This document shows, piece after piece, positions 31,487-41,287 of a stretch of 64,000 nucleotides of DNA. The stretch comes from Diplonema papillatum (taxonomy: Eukaryota; Euglenozoa; Diplonemea; Diplonemida; Diplonemidae). The notes beneath the pieces are model-generated. The model made no database searches, was not told the DNA's origin, and worked only from the letters and a program-made list of their open reading frames with translations. The position numbers and the translations under genes were made by a program. The DNA lies in NCBI GenBank assembly GCA_030068145.1, contig JAPJBO010000087.1, forward strand, positions 356,300 to 420,299. Direction: 5' to 3'. Numbering within the stretch: position 1 is the first letter of the stretch; each line of letters begins with the position of its first letter.

Positions 31487-31762
31487 GAGCGTAGTAGTAG
31501 TAGTAGTAGTAGTATGTGTCGTCTGCCGAAGCAGCCGGAGACAGCAGGCGCAGGGGGCAGGTCTTGCTTTACTTTTCTCTTCTTCCGACTGTCCAATCAC
31601 GGTCGCGAAAGGTTTGTGCCCTATAGTGATGAGGTGGTTGACCAGGCCCCCACGAAACCTTATACACAACACGGCTACAACACGAGGATGCAGCCCTGCT
31701 TAGGTGTGCACTCAGCCATCACAGGGCCCCAGATCTCGCTACTTGACCTGACACAGCTGCCA
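31487..31762 (+). repeat. (TAG)n plus RepD copy 2
   Basis: A TAG repeat (31487-31515) leads into RepD, which ends near ACCTGACACAGCTGCCACC. The TAG tract probably belongs to the element's end. Confidence 0.75.
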
Positions 31763-32539
31763 CCCTTCCAGCGACCCGGCTTCGAAACAGAGCGAAAAAA
31801 AGAAAAAAACGAAGTCGTCAGACATCAGAACGACGTATATCGTCGACCGCACAAAAAACGAAACTCTGCAGTCCCACGAAGAAGACTGGATGCCAGCACA
31901 TGAAACATACATAGAGGCAAAGTTCTGCTCAAACACTGGAGGGTTTTTCGGTGCCCCCCCACATCCCCCCAAAGGCGATGTCTCGTCAGGTCCGGTCTTT
32001 GAAGTAGCACCTCCTTGGGGTGGAAATGCTCGCGGTAGCTGGCATCTGCGACGGAGTGAAGGAACTGGCCCTGCAAACCCCCGGTCTTGTACTGCTCATT
32101 GGCAATACCGGTGACGGTTCACATTGGCAGCAAAAGTGTAAAGCGCAGATGAAGTCTGAGTGCGGGGGCGCGAAATCCCCGAAAACATGCTGGCGCAGCG
32201 TTCTTTCGTTCGAGTTATTAGTGTGCAGATCCTAAAACTTGAAAGATGCCAATCGCCGGTGCGGGTTTGGGTTAGAATGCAAAGAATCTGTGGCGAAAAA
32301 GAACTCTTCCGGAAAAGAAAAGTACAGGCGGCACGCTCGGAGTATTTTCTAAGCGTGAGTTTTGTATCAACCAACTGTCCTTTTATACGCCTGCTTCGGT
32401 TCAAATTAAACGCTCGTGAGCAAGTCGTGGTTGGGTGCCGGATACAGAGTAGTTGAAACGACTTCTCGCTGCATGTCTAACGGCCGGACCAGGTCCGCTG
32501 GCCTTCAATCAAACCATTCCCTTCACTGTTTCTTCTTTC
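31763..32539. other. Spacer with a RepJ copy
   Basis: 31875-31945 is RepJ-like (CGAAGAAGACTGGATGCCAG). No gene recognised in the rest. Confidence 0.5.
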
Positions 32540-32720
32540 GCTTTTGCTTTTAGCCACATGCAAGCATGTGAGGAAACTGAACCGCCCGAGTAGGACCCTT
32601 TGCACCTGAATAACGTCCAGGATTTGTGTTCAGGGTAGTGCGAACAACGAAAAACTCTAATTTTATGAATAGGTTTCGCTTTCACCTGCTCTCGCGGTGT
32701 ACAGTTTCTAAATAAAAAAG
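32540..32720 (+). repeat. RepM copy 1
   Basis: TTTTAGCCACATGCAAGCAT, GAGGAAACTGAACCGCCCGA and CTCTCGCGGTGTAC. It recurs at 63450-63640 at the end of the last visible CAP-H exon. Confidence 0.7.
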
Positions 32721-32984
32721 ACCCACTTTTGTGAAGGGAATGCGTGACTCAGCCGTGTTTTAAAGGTGAGATGAGAGGCATCGGCTCAATCCCGCACATA
32801 ACCCGGCAGAATTAGAAGCTGATCACGCCAGTTGCCGCATCGTCCCTGATCAGTTTGATGCAAATCGTCCGGTACTTCGTCCCGTGCACCAGCGCAAGCC
32901 CAACTCCGAAAGTGTGCTTGGGGGGAACGCTGGTTGTCCGTGTGGAATTCTCCGTCGAATACTCCCTTCCCAAACACTCAACAA

Positions 32985-33060
32985 CGTCTTTAGGGCGACC
33001 GGATACTCCCCGGAGAGATGGTCCCTGCACCCTAACTCGTCTCTCTGTCTCCTATGTGAG
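32985..33060 (+). repeat. RepI copy 3
   Basis: GGCGACCGGATACTCCCCGG, then GAGATGGTCCCTGC and a short CT tract. Confidence 0.7.
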
Positions 33061-33286
33061 AAGGATTGCTCGACACCCCGCCCCGAGTCTCTGGCAGGAC
33101 TCCACCCCTCGACCTCCATCTCTTCCAATGGTATCGTCCCAATTGCTCAACGCGGAGATGTGCCCAGAGAGAAAAAGAGTGCCGCGAAACGAGCCGTCTC
33201 TTGATTCTGCCTCATGATGATTCAACCATTCATTCCATTCCATTCAGAAGACCAAACATCGAGAGAATCATTCGGTGCATCGTTTC

Positions 33287-33775
33287 TTTTACATAAGCGC
33301 CAGCTTGGAAGGAAATGCTCGACAATAACTGCCAGACAAAGAACCGAAGGGATCCCAAGTGCTGTGACTACCGAACCACGTGAAGTCATGCGGGTCTACC
33401 CAACACGGCAAATCACACAAACACAACAGGTCAAAAGTCCTGCGTGAGAGAACAACACACGGTGGTGGAAGCGAAGAACAAACCAGATTGTGTTTGTATT
33501 GTATTTTGTATAAGCACCTGCTTTGTAGGAAATACTTGAGGAGGCTGCCAGCTGCAAAAGATCAAAGGAGGCAAATGTGCTGTAGCCCACACGAAACACA
33601 GGTGACTTTGGGTTTAGTGGCGGGCGTAAGCGTTCAAAAAAGACCCATTTCGTAGTTGTATTGTTTCTCCCCCTCTAGCCTCCTTCGAAGTAAGCACAAG
33701 GCAGCCCCTCGAGTATTTTCCCTCTGTATTTCCTTCCTTCCATTCGGAGTCAAAGCAGCTACGTCGAGTATTTCC
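33287..33775 (-). mobile_element. RepB copy 5, split by an inserted RepC
   Basis: The left part (33287-33506) ends in GTGTTTGTATTGTATTTT. The right part (33723-33775) resumes at TATTTCCTTCCTTCCATTCG and ends at TACGTCGAGTATTTCC. The intervening 216 bases are a complete RepC, so RepC jumped after RepB here. Confidence 0.8.
33507..33722 (-). mobile_element. RepC copy 1, nested in RepB
   Basis: RepC reads TATAAGCACCTGCTTTGTAGG to CAGCCCCTCGAGTATTTT on the + strand. Near its ends GGAAATRCTTGAGGAG and the inverse of CCTCGAGTATTTTC form inverted repeats. The minus strand finishes in an A run. Its terminal bases resemble those of RepB. Confidence 0.8.
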
Positions 33776-34289
33776 GAATCCACATCCGGGTTTCTCTTGA
33801 TTCAAATCTAGGTGCTTGTTGCCCTGATGCAGTCGAAAGCGGCCTGGGTCAGGGTACCTTTTGCGACCGGGATGTGGTTAGTCGGCGTTGCCGGCCTCTT
33901 GCCAGAAGCAGCAGCAAAAGCTGCCCCCTGCGCCGGCTGTCTCCGAGTGCTCTTCGGCAGCTCAACATGCCCCGAGCGTGCACGAGGTCGCCGCATTTCC
34001 CTTGGATGTCGGATGCTACCAACTTTCATCCTTCCTGAAGGGAAGCCATCCATATCGATCCGCGCAAATTGATGGCACCCTCTATCAACCGCAGATGAGT
34101 CCACATGAACAGTTGTCTGACCCCGGAAGGACGTGGCTTTGTCTTTGTCTCCCGATGCGACTCGGTCACCACAAGTCAGCTCTACGTTCATCCCGCTTGC
34201 CAGCCTTCGAGGTTGTGCATAGTGCTAGTGAAGCTCGTTACCCATACACGGTGGAGTCCAGCTCCAGAAGCTGGAGTTAAAAAGGACAT
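33776..34289. other. Spacer with a RepD scrap
   Basis: 33890-33965 resembles part of RepD (CCCCTGCGCCGGCTGTCTCC). No gene. Confidence 0.5.
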
Positions 34290-34430
34290 GGCTAGCCATA
34301 ACCCATAACGAAAGCGTGCACTAAATATACAACCCGTAACCACATAGCCCTTTCTTGCTCTAAGAGAACCCATTCATGAACGGTCACACCCTTAAACCCC
34401 GGAATTTCAAGCGAACTTTAACTCTAAAAA
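34290..34430 (+). repeat. RepF copy 2
   Basis: GCTAGCCATAACCCATAACG to AAGCGAACTTTAACTC, with a small deletion after the GGTCACAC phrase. Confidence 0.7.
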
Positions 34431-34747
34431 AGCGGGTGCCGCACCGGCTTTTCGGGTGTGCCTCTGCACGTCTATGATTGTGACACACTCGCTTGTCGGG
34501 TGTGACTTGGACATAGCCTCTTCAACACCAGCTTCCGAAGCTGGACTTCACCGAGTACATTCTAGTTGGAGTACGAGAAGGGTACATCATACTCAAGTAG
34601 GATGCAAATCGTACGACAACAGCTTCTGTACGGTCGGCGCGTGGAGCGAAGGCTTTGCGTTTTCTTTCCGCCTTCCTGTGACCTTTTGCTTGACCTGTTG
34701 TCTTCGGCAAAGCACAGTCCTTATTAATTTTCTTCGTTTTTCTTTTT

Positions 34748-34967
34748 TTGTATAAGCACCTGCTTTGTAGGAAATATTTGAGGAGGCTGCCAGCTGCAAA
34801 AAATCAAAAAGGAGGTAAATGTGCTGTAGCCCACACGAAACACAGGTGAATCTGGGTTTAGTGGCGGGCGTAAGCGTTCAACAAAAAAGACCCACTTTGT
34901 AGTTGTATTGTTTCTCCCCCTCTAGCCTCCTTCGAAGTAAGCACAAGGCAGCCCCTCGAGTATTTTT
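34748..34967 (-). mobile_element. RepC copy 2, complete
   Basis: Full-length; read on the minus strand it ends TTATACAAAAAAAGAAAAA. Confidence 0.8.
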
Positions 34968-36159
34968 CCCCGACTCGGCGCCGTCGGGGGAAGTTTTCTC
35001 CTCAACGTTCTCAGAAGTTGCAAAATACAGTTTCCTGTGTACAAACCCGAGCGTGGCACGTGCGACCCTTGAAGGAGTGGCACGTAAATTGGTCCCGAAT
35101 ACAACCACAGCACAGACACACACAGAAACGCGCGCACCGGCACAGATTCACATGCAACAATGATCCAAGTTCTTCTGAGCAGCACTCCGCTCTCGTGACA
35201 TAGCTAACTAATCTGGCATGACCTCGCCTCGATAATCTCAAATGGCTTAACATTCCACGGAAGGGATCGTTCGCGATTCAAGAAGAGGGATGCCGATTAG
35301 AATGAGTATGAAGGACATACCACTTGCTCGAAAGACATGGAGGGGTTGCAAATGAATCGGTCACTTGCCAATGAAAATGCAAAAGTAGACCGTTCCTCTC
35401 CCATGGACTCGTTCCAGATCCGAGTTAGCATACTCGTATGTGCTCGATCAAATGGTCAAGGTAATCGGGAAGACACGATGGTGAAATATAAGTCGTGGCA
35501 GGGGTCTGCCCCCTTGTGCTTTTCCCCGCGTGCTGTTCACTCAATACAATGCCGCCGCGTGTCTTTGGGCGTGGAGAGACGTGAGCTCTGCACCCCCCTC
35601 CCATACCAGGCTCACACCGCTGTCCTGGTCGATTGATCCCAAGTAACAGGTCTTCCTCTTTCCCCACTCCTTTTTGGGCCTTCTTCCTCTTTTCCCGGCC
35701 AAAGCCGCTCGTTCCTATTTAGGCAGCCTTTGGTTGTTCCTCACGACGTTTCTGGTTTCTGGTTTTAGCCGCCGCAGCACTGTGTGTGTGTTTGAGGTTA
35801 AGTACATATGTTGGGACCCGAAGGATGGTGAACTGTCGCGGTGTTGACGTGCAAATTGCTCGTCAAAGCTGGGTACATGGGCGAAAGACCCATCGAACCA
35901 TCTAGCTGGTCAAACAGGAGTGTGTGTTACGGTCTGTCTGACCGCCAGAACGTTCAAAGGAGCTACATCTTGTGCTTGAATGTGGGAAGGAACGCTCTCC
36001 TGCGAAAAACGAGGCTCTGTTGATGCGTAGCCGCCGGCAAACTTCGTCCACGGCTGCTTAAACATTGATTCAGCATGTGTACAAAAAGAAACTAAAAACA
36101 TTAACGTGCTGAAACCAGTACGTCCAGCATGCTGAACGTAACGTGCACATGTGGACGCT
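34968..36159. other. Spacer without a recognised gene
   Basis: Contains small inverted and alternating purine-pyrimidine patches (ACACACACAGAAACGCGCG near 35118, TGTGTGTGTTTGAGG near 35784). Frames are short. Confidence 0.5.
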
Positions 36160-36287
36160 TAAGGTTACGCCCGCCACTGAACCCAGATTTACCTGTGTTT
36201 CGTGTGGGCTACAGCACATTTACCTCCTTTGATCTATCGCAACTGGCAGTCTCCTCAAGCATTTCCTACAAAGCAGGTGCTTATGCG
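36160..36287 (+). mobile_element. RepC copy 6, truncated
   Basis: From ACGCCCGCCACTGAACCCAG to AAAGCAGGTGCTTATGC; the first part of the element is missing. Confidence 0.75.
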
Positions 36288-36426
36288 TCTCTACTGGACT
36301 TGGCGACACCTGGCTGTGGGCCTCGACACCCCTGCATGTGGACCAACCTGTGGTACGCACGTGTGGGAGAAATATATCAAAATCCACACGTGGTACCTGT
36401 GGATCCACACGTGGAAGCACACGTGG

Positions 36427-36429
36427 GGG

Positions 36430-36463
<34 letters not shown>

Positions 36464-36464
36464 G
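36427..36464 (+). repeat. (GTA)n microsatellite at the left edge of the retroelement
   Basis: Thirteen or so GTA units directly abut the retroelement; a similar tract (39477-39520) abuts its other edge. Confidence 0.9.
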
Positions 36465-37035
36465 AATTGGCAGCTAGCTTCTGGCCTCATCGCACTCGGT
36501 CTCGGCTTAGGTCTTCGGTCATTGTACTCAGGGTGGGCTTGGCTACCTACGCCATCCGGAGTATTCATCATCGGAAAGGGGAGGAAAGAGAAGTCAGACA
36601 GAACCTTGATAACTTGCAACTAGCGAATGGGATAGAGTGTGCCTGTTGACCATGTCAATGGGCCAACCAGGCGAGATCACAATGGGGGCAAGGGAGGGCG
36701 GGAAGAAGAAGAATTCAGTCTCAGAAGACCCACCTCAGCCCACCCGAAGTCTCCTGTTGTAGGCTCGGGTGGTGTGCTCATCCTGCCATGCGCTTTGCTC
36801 CAGTTCCTACCGTGTACTAAAGGAATTGGCAGCTAGCTTCTGGCCTCATCGCACTCGGTCTCGGCTTAGGTCTTCGGTCATTGTACTCAGGGTGGGCTTG
36901 GCTACCTACGCCATCCGGAGTATTCATCATCGGAAAGGGGAGGAAAGAGAAGTCAGACAGAACCTTGATAACTTGCAACTAGCGAATGGGATAGAGTGTG
37001 CCTGTTGACCATGTCAATGGGCCAACCAGGCGAGA

Positions 37036-38600
37036 TCACAATCCATCCACCACTCCGCCAGTGAAAAACGTCCTCACCGCTTGTGTCACCGCCGCCACGG
37101 ACTGAGGAGTGAAGGCCGTCAAGGGAACCCGGGATGGGAGATCAGCGGGATTTCCTGCACTCCTCACCCATCGAACCGATATAGCGCAGTTCAAGGACTG
37201 CACCCGCTTCAAACCTGCAACCACCGCGTTGTTCAACACGGAACTCCGCAGACACGCACCTTTCCGCGCGACTCCTTTGACGGTTGTGTTGTCGACGACA
37301 ACGTCAACCCGACCCCCAGACACAGTATCGGGCAAGCACAAAAGAACACGCTCGAAAGCCAGCGCCTCGAGCTCGTTTATATGAAAGAGGGACTCCTCGC
37401 GGGACCACGCCGCACCAAGGATAGTCACCTCTGATGTGCGAGAGTCGACGAGGACGCCCCCCCAACCTTTTTTACTGGCATCTACAAAGGCCGTTATAGA
37501 CGGCCTCGCCGCTCCGGTTGGAAGACTGCGAGGTTTCAAAACCGAATCAATCCAGGTTTGCAGAGACGCCCGCACGCACGGGGAAATCGACACGTAATCG
37601 GACGGCAGCTTGGCTCCTCGATTCAACGCGTTGGTGACACGTCGGAGAAACTTCAGCGAAAACCAGAAGGACCCGGGGAAAATCCCCGCGATGGCCGATG
37701 CGTGCAGCAGGCGCCCTCCCAAGGTTTCCAACTCATGCGCCGGAACGGTCGCAGCACCCAGCACGTAGCGCGTTTCCAACAGCTTCCGCTTGAGCTTGCG
37801 GCACAGCGCCACCTGGTGTGACACATGATCCCACCGGACTCCGATGAACTCGTACTGCCGTGAGGCAGTTTGCGAATCCGTCTCTTTCCAAGTTAGGCCG
37901 CAGTCGGAGGCGGTCCGATCCAAACGTCGAGTGGCTTCGACGACGGACTTCTTTGTTCCGGCGTATCTGATGTTGTCGACCCACACATCGACAACCACAG
38001 AGCGCTCCGCAAACTCGGGCATCACGTAGTCCGGATGCCCGGCCGAAACGGCGGCAAGAGTGTGCATTATCTCCGGGGCACACGAATGCCCCATGGGGAG
38101 ACGTGTCAACTCCCACCATGCGCCCTCCGCGTCGCAGAACCGGAAGAGCCGAGTTGCGCCTGGAGGAATGGCCACTGCGTAGAACCCCGTTCTGAAGTCC
38201 CGCGTCGTGCCACACTCCTCATGTACCGCGGTAAGGTACTTGGACACATGCCCCAATGGCACGTGCGCTTCGTAACCCTGGGCGTCGGCCACACGATTCC
38301 CATCGAACGACCACAAAATGAATCGCTGGCGCAACGCCCCGTCCTTCTCCTCGATGACGGTGAAGGGCACGTTTACCAGAGGGCCCGGACCAGGCGCTCG
38401 TCTGGCGATACCGTGTTTGGACAGCTCGCGCGCATGTCTAGGATCGAGTCGGGAAGGCGATCCCATTGACGGTAGAAGGTCGCCGGTTTCCGGTGAAAAC
38501 GTCAGGCGCCACGTATCGTCAAAACGCTTGCGCGCCGCCGGTGTCATCCGATTCTTCAACTTCTCCACGTCCATACAGTCGATGGATGCTGCGTGAAGGG
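37036..38600 (-). mobile_element. Reverse transcriptase and RNase H part of the VIPER-like element
   Basis: Reverse transcriptase blocks are followed by an RNase H domain, in the order usual for DIRS-class elements. The coding end nearly touches repeat B1. The relic at 1824-2119 resembles the same RNase H region from a related element. Confidence 0.75.
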
Positions 38601-38705
38601 GAGCCTCCTTCTCTTCCTTCGTCCGAGGGAGCCGTGTCGAGCCGCCTCGTCTGGTGATCGAATGCCCGCCCGACTTCTCGAAGACATCCGACCGCAAGAA
38701 GCTGG

Positions 38706-39353
38706 TCACAGAAAGATCGTGACCTTCCCCGTCTCCAGGGCGCGTGCCATGTCGACGAGGCCACCGCCGTACCGAATCGTCATGTCGGATAGCGTCCCCG
38801 GGCCGCCCTTCTCCTCGTGCTTGCCCAGGCGATCGACGAGGTGCGGCGGGATCGGTTCCCCGCGTGCCATCAGCGCGAACAGCTGCGTCATCGCCCCTCT
38901 CTTGATCGAGTGAGCGGAGAACCCGCTCATCGTCGGAGTTCGGGCCCAGGTAGCATCCAGGGTCGTTGCCGTCATCGCCGAGAGCTGCCGGAACGGCGCA
39001 CAGACCTGATAGAGGGCCGCAATCTCGGCGGTCAGGTGCCCCTTCACGACAGTGAATCTCGACGCCCGGAAGGGGTTGCGGCGGCGGCCCTTCGGCGTCT
39101 GCATCCAGTCGACGATGACCTCCTCCGTCGTAACCAGCAGAAATTGGTGCGACGAAAGCGACGCTACCTCCCCCCAACGGGCTGCCGTCTTCCAACACAG
39201 AAACACCCCGAGCCTGATCGTGGCCGGCTGGCCCCCCGCCCACGAAAGGAGGGTCTGCTTCTTTACCGGGGTAGCTTGACATAGAGGAACTGCCGCACCT
39301 GTATTGCGCAGTGCCGAAGAGAGCACACGCAGGGGACTGCTGTCGAGGCCCAT
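38706..39353 (-). mobile_element. Tyrosine recombinase part of the VIPER-like element
   Basis: The translation shows the spaced conserved blocks of the tyrosine recombinase (phage integrase) fold, which circular-intermediate retroelements use in place of a DDE integrase. It lies upstream of and next to the reverse transcriptase part, on the same strand. Confidence 0.7.
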
Positions 39354-39474
39354 CGCATCGAAGAAGAATTCAGTCTCAGAAGACCCACCTCAGCCCACCC
39401 GAAGTCTCCTGTTGTAGGCTCGGGTGGTGTGCTCATCCTGCCATGCGCTTTGCTCCAGTTCCTACCGTGTACTA

Positions 39475-39476
<2 letters not shown>

Positions 39477-39518
<42 letters not shown>

Positions 39519-39520
39519 TG
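39477..39520 (+). repeat. (TAG)n microsatellite at the right edge of the retroelement
   Basis: About 14 TAG units followed by TATGTGTC, the opening bases of RepD. This may mean the retroelement landed in or beside a RepD end. Confidence 0.85.
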
Positions 39521-39794
39521 TGTCATCCTAATCCGGGAACAAGTCAGGGAGAAGAACGGAGCAATCTTTACAAACAAACGAGTGACTTAAGGTGGCCGCT
39601 TGAGCGGCGCCAATCCGAGCGCACACAGCAGCAGTGACGCGTCGGCAGTATTTGCACTTCAGGTTGGGGCTGCCGTCATGAGCGTCGACGGCTAGCGAGT
39701 GTCGGCAGAGGGTGCAGTGGTCGGAGCAAGCTTGAACGTGGCAGGTCGGTGCCGCACAAATGAGTTGGTCGATATCAAAATCGACACGTGGGGG
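39521..39794. other. Spacer
   Basis: No gene. CAAAATCGACACGTGGGGGG near its end recurs at 40230. Confidence 0.5.
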
Positions 39795-40065
39795 GTAGTA
39801 GGAGTAGTAGTATGTGTCGTCTGCCGAAGCAGCCGGAGACAGCAGGCGCAGGGGGCAGGTCTTGCTTTACAATTATCTTCTTCATGGAGACCCGCCCCCG
39901 GCAATCGGTCAAGATGCCCTATAGTGATGAGGTGGTTGACCAGGCCCCCACGAAGCCTTACACACAACACGGCTACAACACGAGGATGCAGCCCTGCTTA
40001 GGTGTGCACTCAGCCATCACAGGGCCTCAGATCTCGCTACTTGACCTGACACAGCTGCCACCCAG
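39795..40065 (+). repeat. RepD copy 3
   Basis: Short TAG tract, then TATGTGTCGTCTGCCGAAGC to TTGACCTGACACAGCTGCC. Confidence 0.75.
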
Positions 40066-40859
40066 AAGGCCGCAGCAGTAACCTTCGCAATGAAGGCACG
40101 CGCGGCTGAGTGTATGTAGGCGATCCATACAACAGCTGCATCAGACGCAGCTTGATCCGAGAGCTCGCTAGGGGAGGTAGGGGAGGTGACGCTGCTCACC
40201 TGCCAGTCTCACAACTGACTGCTGCCCCGATATCAAAATCGACACGTGGGGGGAAAAAATCCAAAAGAAATTAACGTTTGGAAATCCACACGTTCCACAC
40301 GTGGAGCGCAAGCCCTGGTTCTGCCCAAACCCCTAACATCTTACCAATATTATGTATGACGGGATGTTGCCGTCATTGTTCTTTCGTCCCATGTGCTGAA
40401 ATCAGTACGTTATCAGCACGTACTATCTTTTCTGCAGATTCTTCTGGGGAATCAACCGCAGTACCGGAGATTCTGGTCGGCAGATCCTGCTGTTGCTTAC
40501 CACCGCGACACTGGAGGGCTGAGGCCGGAGAGGAGGCAGAGGCAAAGACATGCAATACTGGTGAGCCCCCTGTGCTCTATTTCTTTTTTGCTTGACCCTA
40601 CGTACTGATTCTCAGTAGGTTTTTAGCTCCAAGACCAAAGAGCTGCGTAAGCCCTGCACATGTGGACCACACGTATTTCTCTGAGACCGAAAACGGAGCG
40701 TAAGCCCTGGGCAGAACTGTTGTGACGTCGTACAGTGCAGGCCAGCCGCTCGTTAAGTGGAAGATTCTCACAGGAAGGCGAATCGACTGCAGCAGAGCAC
40801 AAAGACACCCACCTACATACACTGCCAGACAGCACGCATTAAATATGCACACCTTTCGA
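40066..40859. other. Spacer without a recognised gene
   Basis: Several CACGTG boxes (around 40240, 40290 and 40300) and otherwise unique-looking sequence. Confidence 0.5.
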
Positions 40860-41186
40860 CTGTACCACAAAGTCGCGAAACCCAAGCACTACTCTACGAG
40901 AAAATACATTAAAACGCGGACAACAGACCGGTACGGGCTACAAGGCAACCCCTGCTCAACTTGTAGAACGTGGGGGGCCCAAGATTACACTCCACGAAGG
41001 AATGTACTTGGTGTCGGTCACAAACAGTCCCGGATATGGCTAGCCATAACCCAGAACGAAAGCATGCACTAAATATACAATCCGTAACCATAAAGCCCTT
41101 TCTTGCTCTAAGAGAACCCATTCATGAACGGTCACACGGAGACCCTAAAACCCCGGTATTTCAAGCGAACTTTAACTCTAAAATAA
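40860..41186 (+). repeat. RepF copy 3, long form
   Basis: About 325 bases nearly identical to 52334-52658: AAGTCGCGAAACCCAAGCAC through CGTGGGGGGCCCAAGATTAC to the AAGCGAACTTTAACTC tail. The recurrence is unambiguous and recent. Confidence 0.8.
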
Positions 41187-41287
41187 CCTGTTGGACATGG
41201 TCACCCCAGGTCTGCGTGGCCCCGGAACTAGTCCCGACAACACACTTGCCAGCTAGGGTGGGAGGAGGCGACGGTGGGGGTTAAAAC

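Larger units (their letters stand above)
36465..39478 (-). mobile_element. VIPER/Ngaro-like tyrosine-recombinase retroelement (fossil)
   Basis: Read on the minus strand the order is: repeat A1 (39478-39369), a tyrosine recombinase region, a reverse transcriptase plus RNase H region, repeat B1 (37040-36823), repeat A2 (36824-36714), a short spacer, repeat B2 (36682-36465). A is about 110 bases and B about 218 bases. This A1-genes-B1-A2-B2 layout of split direct repeats is the hallmark of Ngaro and VIPER retroelements, with recombinase ahead of reverse transcriptase as in VIPER. No gag-like frame is seen. The near identity of the repeat pairs suggests a fairly recent arrival. The end structure looks whole. 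Both ends lie in GTA repeats. Confidence 0.8.

Noticed and set aside
36466-37040. Plain segmental duplication of about 218 bases
   Set aside because: Together with the 110-base repeats at 36714 and 39369 it fits the split direct repeats of the VIPER-like element better.
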